64,000 nucleotides of DNA from Lentisphaerae bacterium GWF2_57_35 (GTDB lineage: Bacteria > Verrucomicrobiota > Kiritimatiellia > CAIQIC01 > GWF2-57-35), in assembly GCA_001804865.1 (NCBI GenBank), contig MHBK01000002.1:1-64000 (forward strand), given 5' to 3'. Position 1 is the first letter of the stretch; each line of letters opens with the position of its first letter. Under the pieces are notes generated by a model. The model did not search any database, had not been told where the DNA came from, and saw nothing but the letters and a program-made list of their open reading frames with translations. Shown in pieces: positions 35,363 to 43,779 of this stretch. The position numbers and the translations under genes were made by a program.

Positions 35363-35995
35363 TTAAAGCACGGCCTGCACCATGCGGAAAGCAACCTCCG
35401 GGCGGCCTTGCGCAGGCGTCGGCGTACGATGATACAACGTCCGTTCCGCGCCGTCCAGGCGGCCCCGCCAGCACGCGCACCGCAGGATCCGGCAATTTTT
35501 TTCGGGATCGTACAGATCGCCGGTCCATTCCCAGAGCGGCGGCTCCGGGCGCAGCAGGCCCCAGGCGTGCGGTGAGTACGAAAAGCGTCCCCCGGCATCG
35601 CGCAAAAGAGCTTCGATCCCGGCAAAATCGGCGTCGGTCCCGAAATCGGGGCAGACGTCCTTCCAAGCCGGCTCCGCGACCGCCCGGCCCAAGGCGCAAC
35701 TCTCCCATTCCGCCGCGGTGGGCAGACGGTACAGGATCGGAGCGTCGTCCGCTGCACCGCATCGTTCGCCCAACCACCGGCAAAACCGTACGGCATTGTC
35801 CCAGCTCACGTTGACAGCCGGCCCGTCGCCGGGCGGGTAGTCGGAGGCAAAACAGGCGTAGGCGGAGCGGGAAACGGGGACTCGGGTCATTCGGATGCCC
35901 AGCGCGGGAAGGTCGACCCATTCCAAGTCCGGCCTTCCATCCCGGCCCCAGGCCAAGGCGTTATGTTCAGGCGATTTCATAAGTGGATTCATCAT
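35363..35995 (-). CDS. FGE-sulfatase (SUMF1) domain protein
   Basis: This 210-residue protein has the formylglycine-generating-enzyme fold: RVPVSRSAYACFASDYPPGD, AVNVSWDNAVRFCRWLGERC, RLPTAAEWESCALGRA, PPLWEWTGDLYDP and AFRMVQ. It is shorter than true FGE (about 290), and the paired active-site Cys near the C-terminus are not clearly placed (only CRILRCACW). It is therefore probably a binding or regulatory member of the C-type-lectin-like family rather than a sulfatase activator. It lacks a signal peptide. It is coupled to the tandem kinase gene 17 bases downstream; kinase plus SUMF1 pairings are common in PVC and cyanobacterial signalling. Confidence 0.8.
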   Translation of the reverse strand: MMNPLMKSPEHNALAWGRDGRPDLEWVDLPALGIRMTRVPVSRSAYACFASDYPPGDGPAVNVSWDNAVRFCRWLGERCGAADDAPILYRLPTAAEWESCALGRAVAEPAWKDVCPDFGTDADFAGIEALLRDAGGRFSYSPHAWGLLRPEPPLWEWTGDLYDPEKNCRILRCACWRGRLDGAERTLYHRTPTPAQGRPEVAFRMVQAVL

Positions 35996-36126
35996 ACACT
36001 AGTTTGCCCGGAAAATCACACATCCAAAATACTGGCCGCGATTCCCATTAGTGTGTAGTATTTTATCCAGAAGGCCGGTTGCAACCGGCGAATCGACGTC
36101 CGGGACAAACAAATGGATAAGACGTA

Positions 36127-37170
36127 ATGAATCGTAATCAATCAACCAGCCCCGCCGCGCCTCAGCGGGTTAACGAAGCCGCCGGACTCGCCCGCGCTCT
36201 CGGAGTGCTGCTGAACATTGCCCAGACCTATCAAACCTCCCACGCCGTTTTTCAGCGCGCCTTGGACGAGCGTTTGCCGGTTTTCGAGATCGCCCTGAAA
36301 GGGCTTCGGGACATGACGCTGTACTTCAGCGGCGGCCAGATTCGCTATGGCGCCCTGCCCCTCGAGCCCGGCCTGCGTATGTTTCAGGACATGGCCCAGC
36401 GCCTCGAAAAAGCCGGCATACAGGGCCTGACTTTTCTGCCCGCCGTCACCGCCGGCGAATTGAAGACCTTCTTCGAACTGCTCACGCAAAACGCCGACGG
36501 CATCGCCCAACACGGGTTGCAAGTCCTGCTGGAGCGAGAGGGCGTCCGCAATATTCGCGACTGCAAGACCCGGCTGGGCGTCGTATCGGACGCCAAGGAC
36601 AAGCCCGCGGATGCAACGCGCAAACCGGCCAAGTCGTTCGTTGCGCCCGGCGCAGCGACCTGGGAGATCGAAATGGACGAAGAGGCCGGGGAGACGCCGG
36701 CCGCGGAAGCGACCGACGATCCGCACACCCATGCTTTTCACGGCTATGTGCATCAAGCCCTCTCCTCGTTGACCATGGACCAGGCCGCCGTCGCCGGCGT
36801 GGCCAACAGCATCTCCGCCAAGTTCAAGGAAATCCTGACCGAGCAAGTCGAGACCGTCCGGCAGGAAGGCGAACGAAAAGCGCGACGTCTGAATACGATC
36901 AAGGACATGGTCCTGCGGGAGCTGGAGGCGCATCAACTCGCCGCCCTCGTGTGCGACAGCCGCCTGAATGTCATGGCCGCCAATCGCCTGGGCCGCGACT
37001 TGATCGGAGCCGTCGACAAGCTGGAAAAAGGGTCTGCGCTGGAACAATTCATTGCCTCCGGACTGGAGCGGCAGGTAATTGAGCTGGACGGCGCGCCGCG
37101 CGTCGCCCACATGATCCTTTCGGTGGAACCCGTATCCAACGACAATGTCCTGTTGATTTCGATCGAATGA
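36127..37170 (+). CDS. cytoplasmic protein with PAS-like C-terminal end, unknown
   Basis: This 347-residue protein has no signal and no membrane segment. Residues 20-160 are helical (LARALGVLLNIAQTYQTSHA, FSGGQIRYGALPLEPGLRMF), resembling N-terminal regions of HD-GYP or type-III-effector-like regulators. An acidic linker follows, then a coiled-coil stretch (FKEILTEQVETVRQEGERKA) and a small sensor-like end (LAALVCDSRLNVMAANRLGR) that looks like the first strands of a PAS fold. No enzyme motif is visible. Its stop overlaps the start of the nucleotidyltransferase/kinase fusion (ATGA), so the two are coupled. Confidence 0.65.
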   Translation: MNRNQSTSPAAPQRVNEAAGLARALGVLLNIAQTYQTSHAVFQRALDERLPVFEIALKGLRDMTLYFSGGQIRYGALPLEPGLRMFQDMAQRLEKAGIQGLTFLPAVTAGELKTFFELLTQNADGIAQHGLQVLLEREGVRNIRDCKTRLGVVSDAKDKPADATRKPAKSFVAPGAATWEIEMDEEAGETPAAEATDDPHTHAFHGYVHQALSSLTMDQAAVAGVANSISAKFKEILTEQVETVRQEGERKARRLNTIKDMVLRELEAHQLAALVCDSRLNVMAANRLGRDLIGAVDKLEKGSALEQFIASGLERQVIELDGAPRVAHMILSVEPVSNDNVLLISIE

Positions 37171-39113
37171 AAAAAGGACCGCCCCTCAAAGCCATGGTGC
37201 TGGCCGCCGGTTTCGGAACCCGCTTGCTGCCGCTGACCCGCGAGACGCCCAAGCCGTTGATGCCGCTGTGGGGACGGCCCCTTCTCGACCACCTTCTACG
37301 GATGCTGCGAATCTGGGGCGTCGAGGAAGTGCTGATCAATCTGCACCACCGGCCGGACGTCCTGGCCTCGTGGCTCTGGCAGCGTCCGGCCGACGGCTTG
37401 CGCCTGACCCTGTCGTACGAGCCTGAAATCCTCGGCACCGGCGGCGGCCTGGCCAAAGCCTCGTGGTTCTTCGGCCGGGAGCCCTTCTGGCTCGTCAACG
37501 CCGACGTCGCGGCGGACCTCGACCCGACGCCGTTCATCCAGGCCATGCACAGCGGAAAAAATCTCGCCGCCGTCTGGCTCGACGAACACCGCGGCCCCCG
37601 GACGGTGGAAATGCGCAAGGGCGCCGTTCGCTGCTTCCAATCCCCGACCCCCGGCGCGCCCGGAACCGGCACCTTCTGCGGATTGCACTTGCTCTCGCCG
37701 CGCATCCTGGACTATCTCCCGCCCGAGGGCTTCAGCACCATCGTCGCCGGCTACGAGCAAGCCATGAAAAACGGCGAACGCATCGCCGGCCTCTGCCAGC
37801 CCGCTTCGTTTTGGGCGGACATCGGCACGCCGGAGCAATATCTCGACGCTCACCGCGAGACGCTGGAAGCCTGGCGGCAAGGCCGCTGCGGAAAGAGCCT
37901 GGTGGACCCGTCCGTTTACCGGCGCATGAGCCGCGCACGCCGCACGGGCGTCCGGATCGAAGGCTTTGCGGCCCTCGGACAAAACGTCGTCGCGGCCCCA
38001 GGCGCGACGATTTGCGACAGCGTGATCTGGGACGGCGCCCGGTTATCCTCCTCCGCGGAGGTGCGAGACGCGGTGGTCGGCCGGGATACGCCGGTGCAAG
38101 GCGGCGTTCGGCGGCTTATTTTGCGCGGCGCCGAGGCGCTCGAACCCGGCGAGAAAAGCCTGCTGAGCGCCCACGGCTGGACGCCGGAGCAAACGACCGC
38201 CCAATATTTCGGCGCGCGGGGTTCGGCCCGTTCGTTCGTCCGCCTGCGCCACAAGAGCGCCGGCGCCATCCTCGTCCATTACCGCCGCGAGCGGGAGGAA
38301 AATCTGTTGTACGCCCGCCACACGCAATTTTTGGCCGGCATCGGTTTACGAGTGCCGGCCCTGCTGGCCGACGAACCGTCTCAAGGGCTTTCGCTCTACG
38401 AAGATTTGGGCGACCGCTCCCTTCAAGAAATAGTCCGCACGGCCTCCGCGCCAAGCCTGCTCCGTCATTACGAGCGCGTATTGGATGCCGTCTGGCTTCT
38501 GCACTCGAAGGGCACGTCGGAAGCGCGACGCCAGAACATCCCGCTCATGCCGCCCTTTACTCCGACGCTCTACGAATGGGAACGGCAATACTTCATCGAA
38601 CACCTGCTGCAAAAAAGGCTCGCGGCGGACGGCTCCTGCATCCGCCGCATCCGGCGCGAACTGGAAGAAGTCGCCCGTCAGTTGCTGCGCGCGCCGCCGG
38701 TTTTAATCCATCGCGATCTGCAATCCAGCAACATCCTATGGGCCGGCCGCGAACCGGCCCTGATCGATTACCAAGGCATGCGGCTGGGCGCCGCCGTCTA
38801 CGATCTCGCCTCGTTGTTGTGCGATCCGTACGTTTCGCTGTCGGAAGCGCTGCAAAATAAACTGCTCGATTATTACGCCCAAAAAAGTTCAGACCCGGAA
38901 TCCATCCGCCGCCTGTTCTGGTGGGCGGCGGTGCAGCGGCTGGCCCAGGCGCTGGGCGCCTACGCGCGGCTGTCCGCCCAACCCGGCATGGCCGGCTTCG
39001 CCGTGCATATCGTTCCCGCCGCCGCCATGCTTCGCCGCGCCCTGGAGCGCCTGTCCGCTCAAACCGCGCTGCCCACCCTGCAAACGTTTGCGGCCATGAA
39101 ATGTTTTCAATGA
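37167..39113 (+). CDS. sugar-phosphate nucleotidyltransferase fused to APH-type kinase (MurU-AmgK-like)
   Basis: This 648-residue bifunctional protein begins with a nucleotidyltransferase: MVLAAGFGTRLLPLTRETPK is the GxGTR...PK signature, WLVNADVAADLD carries the metal Asp, and FWADIGTPEQYLDAH closes the domain. A short left-handed-helix-like linker follows (GQNVVAAPGATICDSVIWDG). The C-terminal half is an aminoglycoside-phosphotransferase fold: VLIHRDLQSSNILWAG has the catalytic Asp, ALIDYQGMRLGAAVYDLASL the metal Asp. In pseudomonads MurU and AmgK are separate enzymes that activate recycled MurNAc to UDP-MurNAc. The fusion would carry both steps. Other anomeric sugars cannot be excluded. 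Confidence 0.85.
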   Translation: MKKGPPLKAMVLAAGFGTRLLPLTRETPKPLMPLWGRPLLDHLLRMLRIWGVEEVLINLHHRPDVLASWLWQRPADGLRLTLSYEPEILGTGGGLAKASWFFGREPFWLVNADVAADLDPTPFIQAMHSGKNLAAVWLDEHRGPRTVEMRKGAVRCFQSPTPGAPGTGTFCGLHLLSPRILDYLPPEGFSTIVAGYEQAMKNGERIAGLCQPASFWADIGTPEQYLDAHRETLEAWRQGRCGKSLVDPSVYRRMSRARRTGVRIEGFAALGQNVVAAPGATICDSVIWDGARLSSSAEVRDAVVGRDTPVQGGVRRLILRGAEALEPGEKSLLSAHGWTPEQTTAQYFGARGSARSFVRLRHKSAGAILVHYRREREENLLYARHTQFLAGIGLRVPALLADEPSQGLSLYEDLGDRSLQEIVRTASAPSLLRHYERVLDAVWLLHSKGTSEARRQNIPLMPPFTPTLYEWERQYFIEHLLQKRLAADGSCIRRIRRELEEVARQLLRAPPVLIHRDLQSSNILWAGREPALIDYQGMRLGAAVYDLASLLCDPYVSLSEALQNKLLDYYAQKSSDPESIRRLFWWAAVQRLAQALGAYARLSAQPGMAGFAVHIVPAAAMLRRALERLSAQTALPTLQTFAAMKCFQ

Positions 39114-39151
39114 ATTGACAGTTCGCATCGGCATGTGCATTGTGTATCGCG

Positions 39152-39865
39152 ATGAAAATTTCTAACGCCGGAATCCTCGGAGTTCGCATGGGCGCCGTTC
39201 TGTTGGCGGGTCTTTTGCTGGCCGGCTGCGTTAAAGTGGATCAAACCCTCACGCTGGAAGCCGACGGCTCCGGCGTCGTGCAACTCGCCTTCGGCGTGTC
39301 CGAGCAAACCGCCGCCCAGATGGACAACCTGGCCCGCGAGACCGGCATCGAAAGCGAGCAAGCCTTCCCCTCCGCCAGCTCCGAAGAAGACATCCGGCAA
39401 GATTTCAAGGAATACGAACCCCTTGGCGTCAGCCTGGAATCGGTTCAAACCGAAACGATCGACGGCTGGAAATATCGGCGGCTGAAAATTCGGTTCGCCA
39501 GCCTGGAAGGGCTCGCCCAAACCCCGCTGATGTCCGAGCGGCCGATGTCTCTCCGACGCCTGCCCGATGGAAACTACGAGCTTCTTCAGGCGGTCTCCGA
39601 ACAAGTTTTGCCGGAGACCGCACCCGACGCCAACGCCCAGGATTTCATGAAGGGCTTTCACGCGGTTCTGCGTTTTCGGATGCCCGGTACGATCCTGGAA
39701 AGCAGCGCTCCGGAGCACTCGGGCAACGAAGCCTCGTGGGTTTTCGATCTGGCTCAAGACCCCGACGCGATAAAAAAAGCTGAAAAGGCAACAATCCGGA
39801 TTGTCTTTAGCGGCAAAGGCCTTAATAATATTCCGGAATTCCAAAAGACGTCGACAGACCGATAA
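39152..39865 (+). CDS. lipoprotein with LppM-like domain
   Basis: This protein of about 237 residues has a lipoprotein signal (ILGVRMGAVLLAGLLLAGC) with a lipobox Cys. The domain begins VKVDQTLTLEADGSGVVQLA, the pattern of LppM/DUF3153-type lipoproteins, and ends NEASWVFDLAQDPDAIK. ATG 39152 is preferred to the TTG at 39140. It lies 38 bases after the MurU-AmgK-like gene and its stop abuts the start of a sigma factor gene, so an envelope-linked operon is likely. Molecular function is unknown. Confidence 0.75.
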   Translation: MKISNAGILGVRMGAVLLAGLLLAGCVKVDQTLTLEADGSGVVQLAFGVSEQTAAQMDNLARETGIESEQAFPSASSEEDIRQDFKEYEPLGVSLESVQTETIDGWKYRRLKIRFASLEGLAQTPLMSERPMSLRRLPDGNYELLQAVSEQVLPETAPDANAQDFMKGFHAVLRFRMPGTILESSAPEHSGNEASWVFDLAQDPDAIKKAEKATIRIVFSGKGLNNIPEFQKTSTDR

Positions 39866-40987
39866 ATGATAAAAAAAAATGGCGCCAGAGTGCGAACCAG
39901 GGCTGGGACGAACGTGGGTTTAACAAAAACAGCGAATAAATATAAGGCCGAGTTGCTGTCTTTGGCGGTCAGCCTCCCTTTTAAAAAAGTCGAGTTGCCG
40001 GAATTCGATTCGGCCGGGTTCCATCCTGTCCAGGTCCGTCAAAAGCGAACATTTCATTCCACCGATTCCAGCGTGCAAACGGTGGGACGCTTCCTGGTCG
40101 AACGCGGCACGGTAGACATTTTGACGCCGGCGCAGACCATGGATCTATTCAAGGAACTGCATTGGTGCAGTTATGAAATCCGCCGGTTGACCCGCAAACG
40201 TTTTTTGACCGCCCGCCAATGGCACGAAGCGGTTATCCGCGCCCGCAGTTTGATTTCGCAAATCGAAGCCGCCGAGGAAGAACTCTTTATTGCCAATCGC
40301 CGCCTGGTCGTCAGTTGCATCAAGCCCTACTTCTGGATCGGGCAGGTCTGGCTGGCGGATTTTCTGCAGGAAGGTTCGAAAGCGCTTTCCAACGCCATCC
40401 GCAAATTCGACTTTACGCGGGGCACTCCGTTCTATGTGTATTCGCAAAAGGCCGTCCAGAACCGTCTGCGCAATTTCTTCCGCGATCATATTCGTTCGGG
40501 CAACATCGGCATCCGGCCCACGCGGGACATGATGCTGATCAAGGAAATCCTCGATAACTGGGCCGCCGATCACAAAGATCCGCCCGCCCCCGCCGTGCTG
40601 GCCAAACTGACCGGCATCGAAGAAGCGCGCGTGCAAAAGATACTGCCGTTTATTCGGCAATGGGAGAATCTGCCGTTGCCGCTTGTTTCGCTGGATGCCG
40701 AGATGGGCAGCGGCGACAATAGCGCCAGCCTCTACGAGTTTATCGAGGACGTGGATGCCGAAGAGGCGTCCCAAGTCGTTCAACGATCGGAAATTTGGGC
40801 GGCCATCGACCACCTGCCCACCCGCGCCCGGTACATCATGCGCCTGCGATTCATCGAAGGCCGCACCTTGGAAGAAACCGGCCAGGCGCTCAATCTTACC
40901 CGCGCCCGCATCAAGCAAATTCAGGACGACTCGCTCCGCAAGCTTCGTCAAATGCTCCGCCGCGGCGTCCAGAATCCCAAGATGTAA
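39866..40987 (+). CDS. divergent sigma-70 family factor
   Basis: This 373-residue protein has a 130-residue N-terminal extension with no recognised domain. Region 2 is recognisable: IANRRLVVSCIKPYFWIGQV, LADFLQEGSKALSNAIRKFD, TPFYVYSQKAVQNRLRNFFR. The usual YATWWIRQ aromatic set of housekeeping sigma is replaced by YVYSQKAVQ, which suggests a different -10 preference or weaker melting. Region 4 is intact: IDHLPTRARYIMRLRFIEGR and ALNLTRARIKQIQDDSLRKL. The ATG follows the lipoprotein stop with no gap. It may direct an envelope-related regulon. Confidence 0.85.
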   Translation: MIKKNGARVRTRAGTNVGLTKTANKYKAELLSLAVSLPFKKVELPEFDSAGFHPVQVRQKRTFHSTDSSVQTVGRFLVERGTVDILTPAQTMDLFKELHWCSYEIRRLTRKRFLTARQWHEAVIRARSLISQIEAAEEELFIANRRLVVSCIKPYFWIGQVWLADFLQEGSKALSNAIRKFDFTRGTPFYVYSQKAVQNRLRNFFRDHIRSGNIGIRPTRDMMLIKEILDNWAADHKDPPAPAVLAKLTGIEEARVQKILPFIRQWENLPLPLVSLDAEMGSGDNSASLYEFIEDVDAEEASQVVQRSEIWAAIDHLPTRARYIMRLRFIEGRTLEETGQALNLTRARIKQIQDDSLRKLRQMLRRGVQNPKM

Positions 40988-41101
40988 GTTTTTAATTCAG
41001 CGGTTAAGCGGGCTGCGAAAAAAAAAGATTCACAAATCGCAAAATATACCTACACTCCCGGGGATCGGTATCATGGGTAGACGAAAACAGGGAGGGGTTG
41101 A

Positions 41102-41827
41102 ATGAAAGTTATTCATGCTAGCCAGGTTGCGTTTGCGGTCATCTTTTCGGCATTTCTGATGGCGGCGACCTCTTCCTGTCAACGAGACGAATCTGCCGCA
41201 GAAGGCTCCAGCGAGGGTTCGTCATCCGTGGCGCCGCAAGATCCTGTTGCCCAAAGCCAGGCTCAAGTAGCCGTCCTGGAAAAAACCATTCGGGATCTTC
41301 AGCAGCAGCTCAAGGGGCGGGACGAGCAAAAACAGTCGTCGGAATCGCTCCTCCAGCAGCAACTGACAGAAAAAGACGCCCTCATCGCCGCGTTGAAGAA
41401 GCAGTCGGAAGACAGCATGCAAGCGCTCTATATGTATCAATATTCCGATCTCCTCAAGCCGCCTCGCGCAAAAAATGCCGATGTATTTCCCATTCGAGTT
41501 CACGACATCAACTATATCTACGTCGACAACACCCAGGAAGGCATCGGAAAACTTCGTTTTGGCGTACGGAACCTGACTAAAACCGATAAATGCGTCTTTC
41601 TTTCGACGGGGAAGGAAAGAAAACGCATTACCCTGGCCTCCGGCGCCGACGAGACATTGGAAATGTGGGGTAAGATAGGCAAACCCATCAAATTGGACGT
41701 GAATCATCTCACGAAAAATTTCGAGATCGAGCCCGCGATAGAACCCGCATCCACATCCGCGGCCGCACCTGCTTCCGCTGGCAACGCTCCGGCTAAAAGT
41801 GGGCCGCAGAGTCAGGCGCCCCTTTAA
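41102..41827 (+). CDS. coiled-coil lipoprotein, unknown
   Basis: This 241-residue protein has a signal ending in a lipobox-like AATSSC (Cys26). Residues about 50-105 form a Gln/Lys/Glu coiled coil (QVAVLEKTIRDLQQQLKGRD). A small beta-rich domain follows (DINYIYVDNTQEGIGKLRFG, VFLSTGKERKRITLASG), and the end is Ala/Pro/Ser-rich. GGGAGGGG precedes the ATG. It is followed by a terminator-like hairpin. No family is recognised. Confidence 0.75.
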   Translation: MKVIHASQVAFAVIFSAFLMAATSSCQRDESAAEGSSEGSSSVAPQDPVAQSQAQVAVLEKTIRDLQQQLKGRDEQKQSSESLLQQQLTEKDALIAALKKQSEDSMQALYMYQYSDLLKPPRAKNADVFPIRVHDINYIYVDNTQEGIGKLRFGVRNLTKTDKCVFLSTGKERKRITLASGADETLEMWGKIGKPIKLDVNHLTKNFEIEPAIEPASTSAAAPASAGNAPAKSGPQSQAPL

Positions 41828-41833
41828 AAAAAG

Positions 41834-41881
41834 AGAGAAAGCCCTCTACCGCTGGACAATCGGTCATTGAAGGCTTTCTCT
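41834..41881 (+). terminator. terminator-like hairpin
   Basis: AGAGAAAGCC (41834-41843) pairs with GGCTTTCTCT (41872-41881) across a 28-base loop, right after the lipoprotein stop. The T tract is poor, so it may need a factor or only protect the 3' end. The 230 bases that follow, up to the HDOD gene, hold no gene I can support. Confidence 0.5.
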
Positions 41882-42073
41882 GCTACCCGCCGCTTCTCAG
41901 CAGCATAAATGGTTTTTATTTCAAATGGTTCTCGCCGGTTCCGTCCCTCACACCCAACGGCTCCCTTGGTTCGCTTCACAGGCCGTCCGGCTCGAACACT
42001 TTCTCTGTACGTTTATGGAGATCGACCCGTTCGCGAAGAACTTAATTGCCCATCTACAAATTCATAACTTAGA

Positions 42074-42102
42074 TTGGCACGAAGGCAAAAACGGTATAGT
42101 AT
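42074..42102 (+). promoter_or_regulatory. candidate promoter of the ATPase-HDOD gene
   Basis: TTGGCA (42074-42079), 17 bp, then TAGTAT (42097-42102). Transcription would begin within a few bases of the ATG at 42112, so the message would be nearly leaderless, in line with the absence of a clear Shine-Dalgarno site there. Confidence 0.35.
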
Positions 42103-42111
42103 CCGAACGCG

Positions 42112-43599
42112 ATGAATACGCTATCCATCACATCCAGTGACGTACAGCAGGCCATCAAGGACAACAAACCCGTTGTCCTCCGCGACAGCGGAATGAATAC
42201 CGAAACCGTGGATTGCCTCGTCGGCTTCTTGAAAACATTCCTCTCGGCGATCGGCAAAGAACGCATCCACGAACATCTGGCTTACTGTCTGAGGGAATTG
42301 ATCGACAATGCCATCCGCGCAAACAACAAACGTCTGTTTTTTGAAGAAAACCGGTTAAACATTCAAGCCGCCGGAGAATACGACAAAGGCGTGGCCCTTT
42401 TTCACGAGGCCTCGACGTCAGACCTCGTCCGCTTCGCCGAGTTAAGCCAGGCTCGGGAAAAATGGGTCGAGGTGAAGTTCAACATCGAGCCGTCCGTGTT
42501 CAACGTCACGGTTTCCAATAATTCCACGATGGTGGAATACGAGAAAAAGCGGGTGCTCCACAAGATCTCCACGGCGAAGATCTATAATTCGCTGGATCAA
42601 GTCTTTGAAGACATCGAAGACGCCTCGGAAAGCGCCGGATTCGGGCTGGTGATGCTCATCATCATCCTTCGCAAAATCGGCGTGCCCGACCGCAATTTCC
42701 ACTTTTCGCAGGACGGCAACTGCACGAATTTTTCCATTTCCATTCCGCTGTCGCTGGTCACCGACGAGGAAACGGAATTGATCAGCGAGACCCTGGCCAA
42801 GGAAATCAACACCATCCCCCAATTTCCCAAGCACATCCTCACGCTTCAGGAGATGCTGAAAAACCCGTCCGTAGATTTCCAAAAAGTGGCCCGGATCGTA
42901 CGCAAAGATCCGTCCCTGACGATGGAAGTCCTGCGCATGGCCAATTCCGCGTATTACCGGCGCTATAACCGCATCGAAAACAGCGAACTGGCCGTCAGCA
43001 TCCTGGGCTTGAGAGGCCTGCGATTCATCCTGCAATCGTTTGGCGCCCGCAAGGCCATGGAGGATAAATATTCCAGCGACCTGCTCAACCGGTTATGGGA
43101 ACACAGCACGGAAGTCGCCGACATCGCATCCGCATTGTGCCGTCATTATCGCATTGACGAGGAAGTGGCCGAAGTCACCTATGTGGGCGGGCTGCTGCAC
43201 GACATCGGCAAGATCATCCTTGAGGGGCGGCATCCGCAAACCTACAAGGCCCTGACCGGCATCTGTGCGCACAAACACGTCCCCGTCAATGTCGTCGAGG
43301 ACCTGATCGAAGGGGTCAATCACGCTCTCATCGGCGCCAAGATGGCCGCCCGGTGGAACATTCCGGAGCGCATTGTCAGCATCATCCGGCATTACCGCAC
43401 GCCCCTTTCCGCTCCCGAAGACATCCGCTTGAGCGTCAAGATCATCTATCTGGCGCAAATCCTGTGGTTCCGGCTCCGCAACGAGCCGAGCGAAGTGGAA
43501 GTGGAAGAAAACATCCTCGAAGAGTTCGAACTGGCCCAGGACGACAGCCTCGAAAAGCTGATCGAATACCTGCGCGCCCGTATGAAGCCGGAAGCCTGA
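42112..43599 (+). CDS. histidine-kinase-like ATPase fused to HDOD domain
   Basis: This 495-residue cytoplasmic protein has an N-terminal GHKL-type ATPase, with N box YCLRELIDNAIRANNKRLFF (Glu62, Asn66) and a G box SAGFGLVMLIIILRKIG. No phospho-His helix precedes it. The C-terminal 270 residues are an HDOD domain: LPxFP-type start (IPQFPKHILTLQEMLK), RKDPSLTMEVLRMANSAYYR, SILGLRGLRFILQSFG and GGLLHDIGKIILEGRH. An ATPase without a dimerisation/His domain may sequester a partner in RsbW style. It has no co-directional neighbour within a plausible operon distance. Confidence 0.85.
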   Translation: MNTLSITSSDVQQAIKDNKPVVLRDSGMNTETVDCLVGFLKTFLSAIGKERIHEHLAYCLRELIDNAIRANNKRLFFEENRLNIQAAGEYDKGVALFHEASTSDLVRFAELSQAREKWVEVKFNIEPSVFNVTVSNNSTMVEYEKKRVLHKISTAKIYNSLDQVFEDIEDASESAGFGLVMLIIILRKIGVPDRNFHFSQDGNCTNFSISIPLSLVTDEETELISETLAKEINTIPQFPKHILTLQEMLKNPSVDFQKVARIVRKDPSLTMEVLRMANSAYYRRYNRIENSELAVSILGLRGLRFILQSFGARKAMEDKYSSDLLNRLWEHSTEVADIASALCRHYRIDEEVAEVTYVGGLLHDIGKIILEGRHPQTYKALTGICAHKHVPVNVVEDLIEGVNHALIGAKMAARWNIPERIVSIIRHYRTPLSAPEDIRLSVKIIYLAQILWFRLRNEPSEVEVEENILEEFELAQDDSLEKLIEYLRARMKPEA

Positions 43600-43627
43600 C
43601 CGCGGCCTACGTCCATTCCTGAGGAAC

Positions 43628-43779
43628 AGGATGGGGTGGGTGCATCTTGACGGCCCCCGCGCATACGAATAAGAATCCACGTCCTTACGGACGCGGCTAC
43701 GTAGCCGCCGGCGTAAGCCGGTGGTTTCTTTCCAGTGCCAGACGTTGAGGAGGGGCCGTCAAGATGCACTAGGATGGGG
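43628..43779. mobile_element. MITE-like element, family A copy 2 (with 9-bp direct repeats)
   Basis: The 134-bp element (about 43637-43770) is flanked by AGGATGGGG at 43628-43636 and 43771-43779. Terminal inverted repeats are 18 bp and perfect: GTGCATCTTGACGGCCCC at 43640-43657 and its complement at 43752-43769. The core holds GGCGGCTACGTAGCCGCC-like hairpins and differs from the core of copy 1. It has no reading frame. Its right end lies inside the 3' end of the PsiE-like gene. Confidence 0.75.

Noticed and set aside
35346..35921. 192-residue N-terminal extension of the tandem kinase frame
   Set aside because: It overlaps the FGE-like gene in another frame, is Arg/Pro-rich without domain content, and the repeat structure of the kinase begins only after 35345.
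35363..35995. Active sulfatase-maturing enzyme
   Set aside because: The protein is too short, the paired active-site Cys are not clearly placed, it lacks a signal peptide, and no sulfatase gene is in the window.
41925..42140. 71-codon frame before the ATPase-HDOD gene
   Set aside because: It has no ribosome site, no recognisable domain, and overlaps the HDOD start. The interval is better read as promoter DNA.
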